Shown piece by piece: positions 12,604-23,978 of a stretch of 64,000 bases of DNA. Position 1 is the first letter of the stretch. Every line of letters starts with the position of its first letter. The notes under the pieces were generated by a model. The model was not told where the DNA came from. It did no database searches and saw only the letters and a list, made by a program, of their open reading frames with translations. The position numbers and the translations under genes were made by a program. This DNA is from Symmetrospora coprosmae (Eukaryota; Basidiomycota; Cystobasidiomycetes; Symmetrosporaceae), in assembly GCA_008802785.1 (NCBI GenBank), contig VUYT01000006.1:682001-746000 (forward strand), in the 5' to 3' direction.

Positions 12604-12744
12604 GCATCGATTGTCCACTTGCTTTCCAAGCTGCCGCCCATCAGGCCGGACGGTTCAGCATATACCCACGATAGCACATCGTCGTCGTCGTCGTTCATTG
12701 CTGGCTCGCCGCTCCAGCTCGTTCTCCATCGCGCGCTGCTGAGG

Positions 12745-14046
12745 ATGTCGAACGCGCTTGCCCCGCTCAAGGGCATCACCCAGAACCTGCCCGCTTTCAT
12801 CCGGCAGCCGCTGATTGCAGTTATTGGGAAGGAGTGCTACACATCGCTGGTATGGTGGGTACCCACGTTGCTGCTGCTGCTGCCGCCAGCGCGCACAAGG
12901 CTGATATGAGCCTGAAAACCGCAGGGAGCTGGACGTGTCGGACGTTGAATGCATCAAGTACAGCTTCAGCAAGGTCCTCGGTCTCGGTCTCGTTGCAGGA
13001 GGTGCGATCTCTTGGCCGTCATCCGCCTCTCTGATTGCTGGCAGTTGCGCAATCTGACCCTGCGCCTGCCTTCGCATGCGCGCCAGGAGCCATCGTCAAG
13101 GTGCCTCAGATCCTCAAGCTTCTGCGCAGCGGCTCTGCTAGAGGCCTCAGCCTGGCGTCGTACCTCCTCGACACGGCCAGCGTCGTCATTGTCGTCGCGT
13201 ACAATGCTCGGCAGCGCTTCCCGTTCTCGACGTACGGGGAGAACCTCTTCATCTGGGTGCAGAACGCCGTCATCATGTGCGTGGGCCCGCTTACAGGCGC
13301 GCACTCAGACAACTTAAAAGGCTCACATGCATGCGTTTCCCCCGCACCGCAGCCTCCTCATCATTGCCTACTCGCACGCCCCTTCGAAATCGCTCAAAGC
13401 AGTGACCTTCCTCGGCGCCATGGCAACCGCGTCCTACGCGCTCTTCAGCAGCAGCGCGACGTCCGTCGAGACGCTGCGCAGCCTGCTGGCGCTGTCCATC
13501 CCACTATCCCTCTCAAGCAAGCTGCCGCAGATTGCGACCATCTGGCAGACGGGGAGCACGGGCCAGCTCTCTGCGTTCCTCGTCTTCAACTCGCTCGCGG
13601 GGACGCTCGCGCGCGTCTTTACCACGGCCACAGAGACGGGCGACCGGACGCTCTGGTGGGCGTTTGTCAGCGCGTCGGCGCTCAACGCCGTCATTGCGGG
13701 GCAGATGCTGTGGTACTGGAGGAGCGGCGGGAGCCGAGAGGGCGCGAACGCTAACAGGAGCAGGACGCCGCTGAGCCAGTCTGCGAGCAGGGCTACAGGG
13801 AAGGTCGCAGCTGCTGCGGACCGGGTCTCGGAGAAGGTGCAGGAGAGGGCGCATTCCAGCCAGCCGGTGCTGGGCGAGCCCGTCGCTGTCAGCAGCAGCA
13901 GCAGCAATGTCACCAGCAGCAACCTGGCGCCGTCAGTAGCTGCGACTCCGGCCAAGCCCGCCAGCAATGTCGGAGTCGCCCCACGGTCCGTCCCGCGGTC
14001 AGCTGGTCGCTCTGCATCCACGCGATACACGAGGAAGGTGGATTAG
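12745..14046 (+). CDS. MPDU1: MPDU1/Lec35 homolog: mannose-P-dolichol utilisation protein (PQ-loop)
   Basis: Exons: 12745-12854, 12925-13001, 13087-13276, 13353-14046, giving 356 aa. Multi-span PQ-loop protein. The first PQ-loop reads VKVPQILKLLRSGSARGLSL and the second SKLPQIATIWQTGSTGQLS, with seven or so hydrophobic segments between residues 40 and 240. MPDU1 proteins are needed for use of dolichol-phosphate-mannose and -glucose in the ER lumen, for N-glycan, GPI and O-mannose synthesis. The C-terminal 110 residues are Ser/Ala-rich and dispensable-looking. PMT1, a user of the same donor, is 5 kb downstream on the other strand. Intron 3 shares a 16-bp word with an RTC1 intron (see findings). 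Confidence 0.9.
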
Positions 14047-14422
14047 CGGTAGCATCATCCCTGTCGGTGTGCAAAAGCCGGGCTGTCGTGTGTAGGGATG
14101 TGCCTGAGTGGCGGCCAATTCATTGAAGGCACCGACATCGGTCTGATTGTCAGGCCGGGACACACCCTCTGCGATTGCTCAGCTGCTCAACTGTGTATGC
14201 TGTGCTGCTGTGCCATTGCTTGCTCTCGTTTGTCCGTCTGTCTGTCTGTCTGACATCCTCGACGGTGTCGGCGACCTCGAGTAGCCGGTCTGCCTGCTTC
14301 TGCTTCGCCTCTCTCGCTCAGACCAGCCCGCCGTTGGAAGAGCATAGCAGAGAGCAGCTGCACAGCGAAGGAGGAGGAGGAGAAGGGCATCTGCAGCATA
14401 TAGCGGCGTGTCCTCGCGTGCA
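14047..14422. other. Intergenic, MPDU1 3' / PEX16 5'
   Basis: This 376-bp interval between tandem genes contains a short (GTCT)n run near 14230-14252. I see nothing else of note. It should hold the PEX16 promoter and leader. Confidence 0.4.
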
Positions 14423-16056
14423 ATGGCATACGCGGCGAGCCAGAGGGAGCTGGAGATGCGGCAGCAGGAGCAGGAGCACGACGACAACGACGACATGGAG
14501 GAAGACGTCGTCGTCGTCGAGGAGGATGATGAGCGCAGCACCATCTCGACAACGATATCGCACACGCTCCGCCATCCCATCTCTGCCTTCAACGACGCCT
14601 ACTCGAGCTTCCTCTTTGCCAACGCCCAGCGCCTGAACAAGGTCGAGTCGACAGCGCGCAGCCTCACCTGGTTCGTCCCAGCCCAGAGCCTGTCGTCCGA
14701 GGGCGTCTTCACCGCGCTCAACCTCCTCACCCTCTACCACGATGCCCTGTCCAATCGCCCATCGTCGTCTGCGTCTTCGTCTGCGTCGATGCCAGTATCC
14801 GCGTCCGCCACCACGCTCGGCCTCCCCGTCTCGCCCCACGCGCGCTACACAAAGTACTGGCTCAAGCAGAGCAGACTGTACAAGGCCGTCGCACGCTTGC
14901 TGAGCGTCGTCAGCTACGCCCAGCTCCTCCTCGAGATGGCCGGGAAAAAGTACAGGGGGGAAGCTGGGCGGTGGAGGGTCGTCATTGGGCTCGAGAGTTT
15001 CAAGTAAGTGGGTTCCGGTCACTGCCGCCTCGGCTCTCTCTCTTCCTCTCTTTCAAGGTCGTGTCCTGACTCCCCCCCTTCCTTCTGTCTTCACTCTGCT
15101 GCCGCAGGGCCGTCCTCCGCCTCCTGCTGCTCCGCTTGACCTCCCAGCGCACAATCCTGCAGCCCTCCATCCCAGAGCGCGAGGTCGACCCTGCCGTCCT
15201 CGCCGCGTCTGCATCATCTTCAAACAAGAAGAACGCGAGCAGCTCCATCTTTCCGCTCGAGAGTCCCATCAAGCCATCCACCACGGGCAGCGGCGCCAGC
15301 GGCAGTCCGGACACATGGCGCGCCCCGCGGACCGGATTCGAGATACCGACCATCTCGAGCATCCGCGAGACGTATGGCAGCAGCTCGGGGGCTGGCAGCG
15401 ACGGGTTCGGACTAATGCGCGTCGAGTCCGAGATCCAGGCCTTCCTGCAGAAAAAGGTGCTGAGCGTCGATAGCGTGCGAAAACCTTTCGACCTCGTGAG
15501 GAGACGCAGAGGGCTTGGCGTGCTCGCAGAGCTGGTGTGGATCCTCCGCCCGCTCGTGTACGGTGAGCTGGGCCGCTCGCCTCTCTCTCTGAACGCAGCA
15601 GGGAATGGAGGGTGCTGATGCGATTCATGCTCGATGTCCCTCCCTCGACTCGCCCCGCCTCGCCTCGCCTCCCCTGGCACAGTCCTCGCGCTGAAAAAGT
15701 ACGGCAAGCGCTCGGCCACCCCATTCTTCCTCTCTCTGGCGCTCGAGTACTTCTCGTACCGCAACATGGCCGACACGCTCGCGTCCGTCCCGCCGTCGGC
15801 GCGGAGCGAGGTCGAGAAGCAGGAGCTGGGCAAGCGCTCGCGCGCCTTCTGGCTGTATTTCCTCCGCGGGCCCGTGTGGCACGGGTGGACGAGGGGCAAG
15901 ATGGTCAGCATCGCCGATGCGACCGAGGGGAAGCTCGGGATCGGCCTCCTCAGCAACATTGTCAGCGACTACCGCTCGCTCATCGATGAGTTCCACTACT
16001 GTGAGCCTTTTGTTCGCGCTGAGGTCGACAGCCATGCTGCGGAGAGTACAGGCTGA
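14423..16056 (+). CDS. PEX16: PEX16, peroxisomal membrane biogenesis factor
   Basis: Exons: 14423-15003, 15108-15562, 15683-16000 with an optional last 51-bp intron (16001-16051). Spliced or not, the frame ends at the same TGA (16054-16056), giving 452 or 469 aa. Family features in order: FLFANAQRLNKVESTARSL, ALNLLTLYHDALSN, RYTKYWLKQSRLYKAVARLL, YAQLLLEMAGKKY and RWRVVIGLESFKAVLRLLLL, then a Ser-rich insert, then WILRPLVYVLALKKYG and the C-terminal SDYRSLIDEFHY. PEX16 is an integral membrane protein that helps deliver peroxisomal membrane proteins, acting with PEX3 and PEX19. The first 40 residues are Glu/Asp-rich and poorly conserved in type, and residues 225-290 form a disordered insert. 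Confidence 0.9.
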
Positions 16057-16530
16057 TCGTGAGCGACTCGACTTGCGTTGACGTCGTGCCCGACCAGACT
16101 CGTCGTCGTAGATGCGTAGATGTTACAAGCCGTCCTGGACGCTTGTGCGCTTCCAAAGGAGCACTTTTTGACCTGGAAGTCTCTTTGCTTTGCGCTACCG
16201 TTCCCGCTTACCCAATCTTCGTTGTAGCCATAGAGAGCATCTCCGCAAACACAGTCCTTCCGCATCGTCCGCGTCAACGAGCTCGCATGTGGCTCACTCT
16301 GACAAGCAACCAGAGGTCGGTCTATTCCGCGGCTGAGTTGAAAGCCGATCAAATCGAGCTCTTCGCGGAACAGGACCAGACATCGATCGCATAGCACAAG
16401 AACAGGAACCGATCTAGTGATACAGGGTCCATACAAGCAAGAGCAGACGACGGCGAAAATGCCGATCCATCGTCGCCCGTCTGTCTTGCGTCTGCCCTGA
16501 CTCTCGCCGGGCCGGCCTCAATGGCGAATC
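16057..16530. other. Convergent intergenic interval, PEX16 / SEC17
   Basis: This 474-bp gap between two 3' ends holds only short, non-conserved frames. I see no RNA or repeat. Confidence 0.4.
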
Positions 16531-18137
16531 CTACGACAGGCCCTCGTCTGAGGCAATGGTCTGTTTCACCTTGAGGAGGATGGACGTCTTCCAGTTGTCG
16601 AGGTGGCTGAGCCGGTCGTACTCCTGGACGTGCGCGACGCTACATCGCGCGGTTCCGCCACGTTCCGTCAGCGAGCGGGGCAACAGTCAATGCGAGCGCG
16701 TCGGATGAAGCGGGTCGAGGAGCAGAAAGGAGATGTGGGGCGCGGACCGGATAGGAGATGGTCAGCCAGGGTCAGTCAGGCAGGCAGGCAGGCAAGTAGC
16801 GAGCGCGATGCGCATGACGCACAACCCTTCCGAGTCGTTCGCATCGACGGCGTCCGTGATTGCGAGCAGAAACTTGTACTCGCGCGCTTGTGCGAACGAA
16901 GGGTCCTGGTGCGTGTAGTTTTCAATGCCCTGCCGGGCGCCGACGAGGTCCTGCGCGTGGCGCGCACAATGCGCACACATGGACGAAATGGTCAGCCAGT
17001 TTGACCGCGGATACGGCGCAAGAACGGAGGTGTGGCCTGCGACTTACGCCCGTGCAGAGGTGGCAGAGACCGGCTTTGAGATAGTACTCCTTGACGGAGT
17101 AGCGCGTGAGGGGGCTCTGCAGGCTAGTGGTGGCGATCTGCGAGTAGAACCAAGAAGCGGGCAAGAATGCAGGATCGCGGGATCGGGGTCAGCTTTGCCC
17201 GCTCGATGCAGTCCATCCGGCCCGGCCCCCAGCCCCGCTCCTGGTACTGGTACGGCGAGCGCACCTGTTCATATCTCCGGATGGCGTGCGGGAAGTTGTT
17301 GAGCTGCGCCGCGAGGTCGGCTGACTCCTTGAACATTGCATTGGCGTTGCTGCGGAGCGGAGAGGAACAGCACCGATTCTCCTATATTAGCTCTGTTCTC
17401 GTGTCCAGACAGCAGTACAGCGGCATGCGTGACTGGGGAATGAAGCACGACCCACGCGTTGGCGTCTTCGGACGAGTACCACTCGCCCGCCTTCTCGTAG
17501 GCATTCATGGCCTCTTGGAGATCCGAGCCGTCTTGCTGGTAGATCTGTGCGACCTCCTCTGTGCGAAGGGAAAGCAGCGGCGTCAATCGGCCGCGTTGAA
17601 GCACAGCACCGACACCAGCCGGCCGCACATGGGCGGGACAGCAGGCCGGACGCCGCTTTCATCAGAAGAAGCGAACGCACTCTTTCTGTCTGCCGCTTGA
17701 CGGAAGCGACCGCGCTCGAGCAGGAGAGCAATCGTCTTTTCGAGGGCCATGACGGCGACTGTGTGCAGGGTGCGAGCACGAGCACGAGCACGAGCACAAG
17801 CGACGTCAGCACAGCCGTGGCAGGCAGTACGCAGGATGACGACAAGAGCAGGGCAAGCCCCACGATCCGGATGGCTCTTCTTGTAGCTCTTGCTCGCGTC
17901 GTAGAAGCGCGTCGCTGCGTCGTCCTTGTCGCCCGCCTTGAGGGCCATGTCGGCGGCCTTGCAGAAGGCGTCCCCGCTCTCCTTCCAGCGCGATTCGAGC
18001 TTGAAGGCGTTGGCCGCGCCCTGGTAGAGATCCCCAGCCTCTTCGTGCCGTGTGCTCGACGAGCCAAAGCTGAAGAACCCGCCAGACGAGTTGGCCTTCT
18101 TGTCGGCCTGCGCGAGGAGCGACTGCGCGGTGGACAT
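16531..18137 (-). CDS. SEC17: SEC17, alpha-SNAP
   Basis: Seven exons: 17864-18137, 17681-17758, 17456-17558, 17265-17349, 17048-17137, 16823-16950, 16531-16639, giving 288 aa, against about 290 for yeast Sec17. The protein is a TPR-like helical solenoid: AGDLYQGAANAFKLESRW, ALEKTIALLLERGRFRQAAD, KEVAQIYQQDGSDLQEAMNA, and SVKEYYLKAGLCHLCTGD. It ends with the hallmark VQEYDRLSHLDNWKTSILLK. Alpha-SNAP recruits the ATPase Sec18/NSF to SNARE complexes for disassembly after membrane fusion. The last exons have no gaps in the helices that contact NSF. Intron 1 contains a (GAGCAC)4 run. Confidence 0.92.
17774..17797. repeat. (GAGCAC)4 in SEC17 intron 1
   Basis: Four exact hexamer copies lie inside intron 1 of SEC17, close to the acceptor side. 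It is not coding. Confidence 0.85.
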
Positions 18138-18593
18138 GCTGGCAGGAATGAGAGGTGGTGCGATGCGGTGGATGCGATGCTATGCGCTTGGTGCGAGGAT
18201 ACGGGCTATCCTGCTATGTCAAATCAAAGGGGGGATGCTGGATGGCGAAAGGCGAAGCTGCGGACGGCACGTCACCGTCATGCCCGCCCAGCTCGCCGCA
18301 GCCACGCCTTGACAAGCGCACAACCGAACAGAATCATGACTGGAAAGCGTACAGATGGCAAACGCGACGATGCAATAGGATAGCGAAAGGTATCGCGAAT
18401 TGACCCGTGTGGAAGCGCGCGCTCGACACCAAGCCTGGGACTGTCCGCTCCGCTCCGCCTGCCCGCTCGACCCGATACATCCCAAAAGCTCGCGGTCGCA
18501 CTGACAACGAGGAAGCAAAGCACTGACCGGACTGACGCAATCGGCTACCGCTGGCGCAAATATTCGTCCAAGCTCGGAGCTCCTTCCGCCGAG
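18138..18593. other. Divergent interval, SEC17 / BTB fragment
   Basis: This 456-bp region upstream of SEC17 should contain its promoter. I looked here for the missing first half of the BTB domain of the next locus and did not find it in any plus-strand frame. Confidence 0.4.
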
Positions 18594-19129
18594 ATGGACA
18601 GCAACCAGGGCTCTGTCGACGCTGCCGGCGTTGACGCAGGCATTGCGTCCGCAGACACGAGCATCGAGGGTACTCCGCCCGCCCTCGTCCCGGACGTGCG
18701 CTACATCGTCCCGGACACCTACAAGAAGACCCTGCGCGCCATACTCGAGTAGAGCAGACCGGACGCATCGAATTCGCCAAGCTCTCCTCCGCCTGCTACA
18801 CTCACGAAGCCGGTCCAAGCCCGCTCGCCTCGCCGAAGTCTGTCTACATCGCTGCCGACAAGTACCAGATTGGCGACTTGGCCGCTCTGGCGCTCGCGAA
18901 CTACCGCTCACAGTTGTCTCCTCACAACGTCATGTCCGAGCTGTTCAGCGAGCATGCCTATGCCCACCGCGAGGTTGAGAAAGCTGCAAAGGAGTCCGCT
19001 GTCGCCAATTGGAAGGCTGTCAAAGCCGCAGGAGGGTTGAAGAGCATGGGACGGGCATGCGAGACTGGACGTCTGGGAGCGGAGAAGGCTCTTAGGATTG
19101 CCGCAGACCTGATGGAGATGGTAGGATGA
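18594..19129 (+). pseudogene. BTB/POZ-like fragment with a frameshift
   Basis: Frame 1 starts with ATG at 18594 and runs to a stop at 18750-18752, ending VPDTYKKTLRAILE. The matching continuation lies in another frame from about 18752: EQTGRIEFAKLSSACY, then VYIAADKYQIGDLAALALANY and NVMSELFSEHAYAHREVEKA, ending at 19129. Together these look like the second half of a fungal BTB/POZ domain plus its helical tail. Losing one base in a Tyr codon near 18751 explains the break; no GT-AG intron does. The first half of the domain is missing. It could be a decayed gene, an assembly error, or part of a gene whose upstream exons I cannot see. Confidence 0.5.
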
Positions 19130-19337
19130 GTCGAGGACGGGACGGCGGTGCAAAGGCACAGCCGATGTGTGGTCCTCCTTAGTGTATTTCACTCGCAAGT
19201 GCCGTAAGCCTCTGTCGAGTCTACCGCATCAGTGTCGTCAGAGCCGTTGCAACGAGAAGGTCATTCTACTGCTTTGCGTCAAGCAAGCCTGCTGACAAGC
19301 GGACCCATGGTCTAAACAGGATAGGCCAGATCGGAGC

Positions 19338-22300
19338 TTACGCCCGCGGCGCGCCGCCCGCAATCGCCTCTGCCTCCTGCTCCCTGTTGAACCTCTCCCT
19401 CTCGTCCATAGCAGCCTGCGCATCCGCGTCCAGCGGTACGTTCTTGGGCGCGACGATGGGCTCCACAGGATCCTGCGGGGCGTCATCCTCGAATGCTGGA
19501 GCAGGAGCGACAGGCAGCTCGTACGCGTCCTCAGCGGCGCCTGCATCCTGGAAAATGCGCTGTTGTTCCTGCTCGAGCTTCTTCTCCTGCTTGACGGCAC
19601 CGTCCTGTGCCGCTAGATCCGGAGCGCCTCCACCTCGCAGCTCATTCGCCTCGGCCGCGTCCACCTGCGCCTGAAGGTCCGGCGCGTTCACGCCCGCGCG
19701 GACGGCATCATCGTCGATCTTTGCCAGGCGCACCTTCTGCGCTCCCGCTTTCGCTTCCGGGTCGGCAATGGCTGCAACCGTCTGCTGCGCCGCATTCGCG
19801 CTGTCGTCGTCCTCTGGCGTAGGGCCGGCCTCCTCGAGTGGGACAGGCGCCTCGCGGTTGATCTCCTCCTCGACCTCCTTCTTCACTCGGCTCTCGACGA
19901 CCGCAGCGGGCAGGTCTGCTCCGGGCAGCCGCGTCGGCTCAGTCTCCTTGACGCGCTCCAGCTCGGTGTGCTCTGCTTCTTCCTTCTGCTCGGCGGACGA
20001 GTGCGCAGCTTCGGCCTGCGCAAAGAGCGCCGCGTCGCCCACGCTCGACTTGGGCGCTTGGGGCGGCTCGTTCTCGTCCAGGAAGGCATTCTTGGCCGGC
20101 TCAACCACTGTCTCGGCGTCCGAGGGCGTCTCAGCCTCGACTGGCGCAACGCCAGATGGTCGCCCGGAACCGGCATGCACTACGGGCTTGGATGGCGTGG
20201 GTAGGATGACGTTGTCATAGTCGGAGTACTGGTGGGCGGTGGAAGCCGAAGGACGTCAGCACTGAAGGTTGCGGCTTTCCCAGACGAGCTTCTCCTATAC
20301 CCTTCGGTCGCCCACCTTTGCATGGAAGTCATTGCATGAAAAGTCCCAGTTCTTGAGCCATTTCGAGTCCTCGCAGTCCTTCTTGGTCCATCGCCCCGCA
20401 TACGTCAAGGGTGACCAATGAGCGTACGCCCACAGCGCACAGACGAGGACGATGGCCGCCATCTGCACTCGGAACTTTGGCTTGAGCGTGCTCGTGGCCA
20501 GGTCGAATACTGATGCAAAGAGCAGGAGCGAGTAGTAGAGCGCAGGGAAGTAGTGGTGCAGGAAGAGCTGGCGCTGCATGATGAAGAAGGGGAAGTAATG
20601 CAGCGCCCACCCGATGAAGAGGAAGCCGCAGAGCCGGTCGTAAAAGGACACGGTGGCTGCGATTGATGCACGCTCAGCAGCAGCAGGGACGGGAAGGATG
20701 CAGGGAGCGTTGCGAGGGACTGACTGTTATTCAGGTCCAGATAGCCTCGCTTGGCCCGGATGATGATGAATCCGCGCGCAGCAGCATACAGGAGGACTGA
20801 GAGCGAGCTGATCCACCACGTTACTGGGTTGCCGATCAAGTAGACCTGACGGTGGTCCTTGACCCAGAAGCTAAGGGAGCAGCGGGCAAGCAGGACTAAC
20901 ATTAGGACAAGTTCTTCTTGCCAGTCCCTTTGGCAGCTACACGCACTTTATGCCACGACGGAGATACGGCCAGTGGTGTGGTCTCGAGTCGTACGCGTGT
21001 CGGTCAGTGAGGCCAGCATTCGTGCGCCCTGTTAGAGTTGTTCCAAGGCGATCAGCTTCGGCTTAGACTACCCGTCGGTGACTGGAGTTCGCAATCGCAC
21101 GCACACATGACCCCCTGCAGTTCCCAGAATTTGGAAAAGAAGCTCGGTCGGCGGTAGTTGATCTTCTCTGCCTTTTCGGGCACTGTGGGAAAGAGACAGA
21201 GACAGCACGAGTCAAGTAAACATCAGCTCGCGACACGCGCTTAGCGAGCGTCAGTGCCAGGCAGCAATCCGAAAAGGCCGGGCACGCACGGAGCGGGTGC
21301 GTATTGGTCTCGATGTACCATATCGAATTTGCCTTTGTGGGGTTCTTGTTGCACGTCACCTCCTGCTGCTCAAAGCCCCAGTCTGGGAGCTTCACTTTGT
21401 GGCTGAAGAGGTAGCATCCGGTGAGGACGTGGCGGAGTCTGAACTTTGTGCGGAGGGCGCGGACGCGCTTCTTGGCGTAGCGGTCGCGGCTGTCCGTGGC
21501 GTCGCTCTCGATCTCAATCTGGAAGTTGTCGTTGGCGTCACCTTCGAAATCCGGAAAGCCGTACGCGCTGACCTCGTTCTGGAAGTCTACGTCGCTGACG
21601 GACGGGCGCACGTCGTGGCTGTGCAGCTTCTTGGACGTCGTGGGGTGGTGCAGGCGCAGGAACATCTTGTCCGTCACGTACGTCGTGGGGCCCAGCACGC
21701 GCGGGTCGCTCTCCTTGCCCACCTGCTGCGTCTCGTTCAGCAGGAGCCACTCGTTGTTCTCGTCCTTGTGCGGGTACAGCGTGATCTGCTGCTGCTTGCT
21801 CCCGCCGGGGTAGTTGTGCGGATGCGAGTGCAGGTACCCGCCCTGCGTGTTGACGTGGCGCAGAGTGACGCGCGAGCCGAGCAGGACGTCTGGCAGAAAT
21901 CAGGAGCCAAAGCAGAGCGCACGCGCTATGGTCAGCTCAACACGTCACGGATGTCCCCGTCGAGCAGGCTCGGCGACTTACCGGCATACGTGTCCTCCAT
22001 CCCGTGCCCCTGTAGCGTATGCTGAAACTCGGAGCTCATAAAGCCGTCGCCGTCCCCCGAGTGATGGAGGATCTGGAAGTGGATCCAGAACCAGAACATG
22101 TAGACGACCGAGGGGATGACGATGAGGCAGAGCGCTCTGGCGACAAAATGCCTCGCGAGCGTCTTCATGGGGACGCGCGTGTCGCCGAGGATGCTCCAGA
22201 GCTGCTCGAGGGTGGCCAGCCCGATGGTGGCGATGGTGAGGAGGCCGACCCACTTGCAGCTGAGCGTCGCGCCCAGGCTCGTCCCCGCGAGCGCGAGCCA

Positions 22301-23495
22301 CGTCCACCACACCCTGCTGAACGGGCCCAGGCCGGACGAGCCCGGGCGGCGCGCGTCTTCGGCCGAGAACCCGACCCATAGGAAGGTCGTGAGACCGGTG
22401 AAGAAGACGAGCTCCGAGTCGAGCAGGATCAGGCGGGACTGCGTGATGAGGCCGTTTTCGAACGTGAGCAGCAGGGACGCCAGGAGCGCCGTGGCGGGCC
22501 GGCACCCTAGCGAACGGAGCGTAAGGTATGCAATGGGTACGAGGGCGACTCCGAGCGAGGCGGGGAGTAGGCGCATGGCGATGTAGGGGACGTGGTCTGG
22601 ACCGTATTCTCTGTGGCAGGCCACGTGGGCAGCAAGCGTGAGCGAGGCAGAAGGTGTAAGCTGTTGAGTCAGCTGGCAGGATAGCCCTTGTGCTGAGCGG
22701 AGAAGGCCAGCGCCACTCACTTTCCGATGTCCTTAAAGTCAAAGTTGCCTCTGAAGCCGGCGAACCACGCAGCAAAGGTGATGAGGAGCTTTGCGAGAGG
22801 CGGATGAACGTCCATGAAGAACTTTTGCTTGATGTATTTCGTCGCGAAGCCTGCTTGAATTGGGATTGCCGTATGTCAGTATGGGTACCCGTGCCTGGGC
22901 CTTCCTGCAGACACAGACACGAGCCCGGCCCTCACGCACCTCCGAAATGGACCTCGTCAAAGACGACGCTGGCGGGCCTGTCTAGCCTCCAGAGGCGGAC
23001 GACGGATGCGAGGAGGGTGACGAGGAGGAGCAGCTTGAACTCTCCCTGTCCGACGACGCCGAGCCCGCCCCCGTAGAACCGGAGAGGTCCCCCTCCGCCT
23101 TTGAGGAGATGGGCGGCGTGGCCGTCCCTGCCGTGCGAGCCTGCCTTGTCGACGTAGTCTGAAGGGTTGCCATTGCCCGTCAGAGCGCGTCCTTTGCCCT
23201 TGGCTCCTCTGCCTGTCTTGCTGTTGCTGTTGCCAATGCTGCTGCTGCTGCCGTTGTGATGCCCTTGCTGCTGCCCCGAGGTGACCCAGCCGGACGTTGC
23301 GGCGTCGCTCAATGGCGATAGTTGAGCAGACGGATAGCTGCTGCCCGATGATCCCAGTCCAGACTTGTCGAGGCCCTTGCTGTCGTCGTCCTTCCTGTCC
23401 CAGTGCTCATCCTGCGGCGGGATGGGCGATGTCGCTCCTCCACCTCCATGCACCCCGCGGTTGCGAGCACGCGCGCTCGTCAGGGATGATGCCAT
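19338..23495 (-). CDS. PMT1: PMT1-type protein O-mannosyltransferase with acidic C-terminal extension
   Basis: Nine exons: 22940-23495, 22721-22850, 21982-22610, 21290-21889, 21105-21182, 20947-21028, 20725-20870, 20316-20656, 19338-20228, giving 1150 aa. PMT domain: FDEVHFGGFATKYIK, MDVHPPLAKLL, then many ER membrane spans (LLTFENGLITQSRLILLDSE). MIR repeats (about residues 440-640): GGYLHSHPHNYPGGSKQQQ and LTGCYLFSHKVKLPDWGFEQ. C-terminal spans: ALHYFPFFIMQRQLFLHHYF, then the usual end GRWTKKDCEDSKWLKNWDF. It transfers mannose from Dol-P-Man to Ser/Thr in the ER. The clade is judged PMT1 from the MIR block and the QRQLFLHHY motif. After the normal end, one exon adds about 296 Glu/Ala/Asp-rich residues. 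The first 140 residues are also disordered. Confidence 0.92.
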
Positions 23496-23978
23496 CGAGG
23501 CGCGTTCGTCTCTGTCTGTCTGTCCGTCTTATCCTGCTCTCGCTCTGCTCAATTGCGATGCGATGCGATGCGATGCGATGCGATGCGATGCGAACGAGGC
23601 AGAGACGCGTCCTCCCTCCCCTCTGCGCGTCGGTGGCGAAGCTGCCCTGCCCTGCCCTGCCTTGCCTGCCTCCCTGCTCTTGTCGAATACGACGAACGAG
23701 ACTGCGAATGCGAATGCGAATCGAGATGCCCATGCACAGTCTCCGACCATCCCCCTGCTGTAGCCTCTACTAACGCACTGACGCACTGACGATTCGACTG
23801 TGGGATGCCCAAAGCACGAAAGGATCCGGCCCGCCCTCCTTCGCCGCCAGGGAAGATCCGCACTGCCAGTGATATGCCGCCCAAACACCCTCGCGCTGGA
23901 GAAGACTGACTGGACTGGACGAGGCCGGGCTGGGCTGAATGGCGCAAGCGGGCTGGGCGGCCTTGAGTCGGGGAGGGT
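23496..23978. other. Divergent interval, PMT1 / CFEM gene
   Basis: This 483-bp promoter-containing region lies between two divergent genes. It holds the (CGATG)7 array at 23556-23590 and no convincing reading frame. Confidence 0.4.
23556..23590. repeat. (CGATG)7 pentamer microsatellite
   Basis: Seven perfect copies begin 61 bp upstream of the PMT1 ATG. Because five is not a multiple of three, the array would disrupt coding; its place in a leader or promoter fits. Shorter runs of the same unit occur at 37254-37263, 50131-50149 and 63953-63962. Confidence 0.9.
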
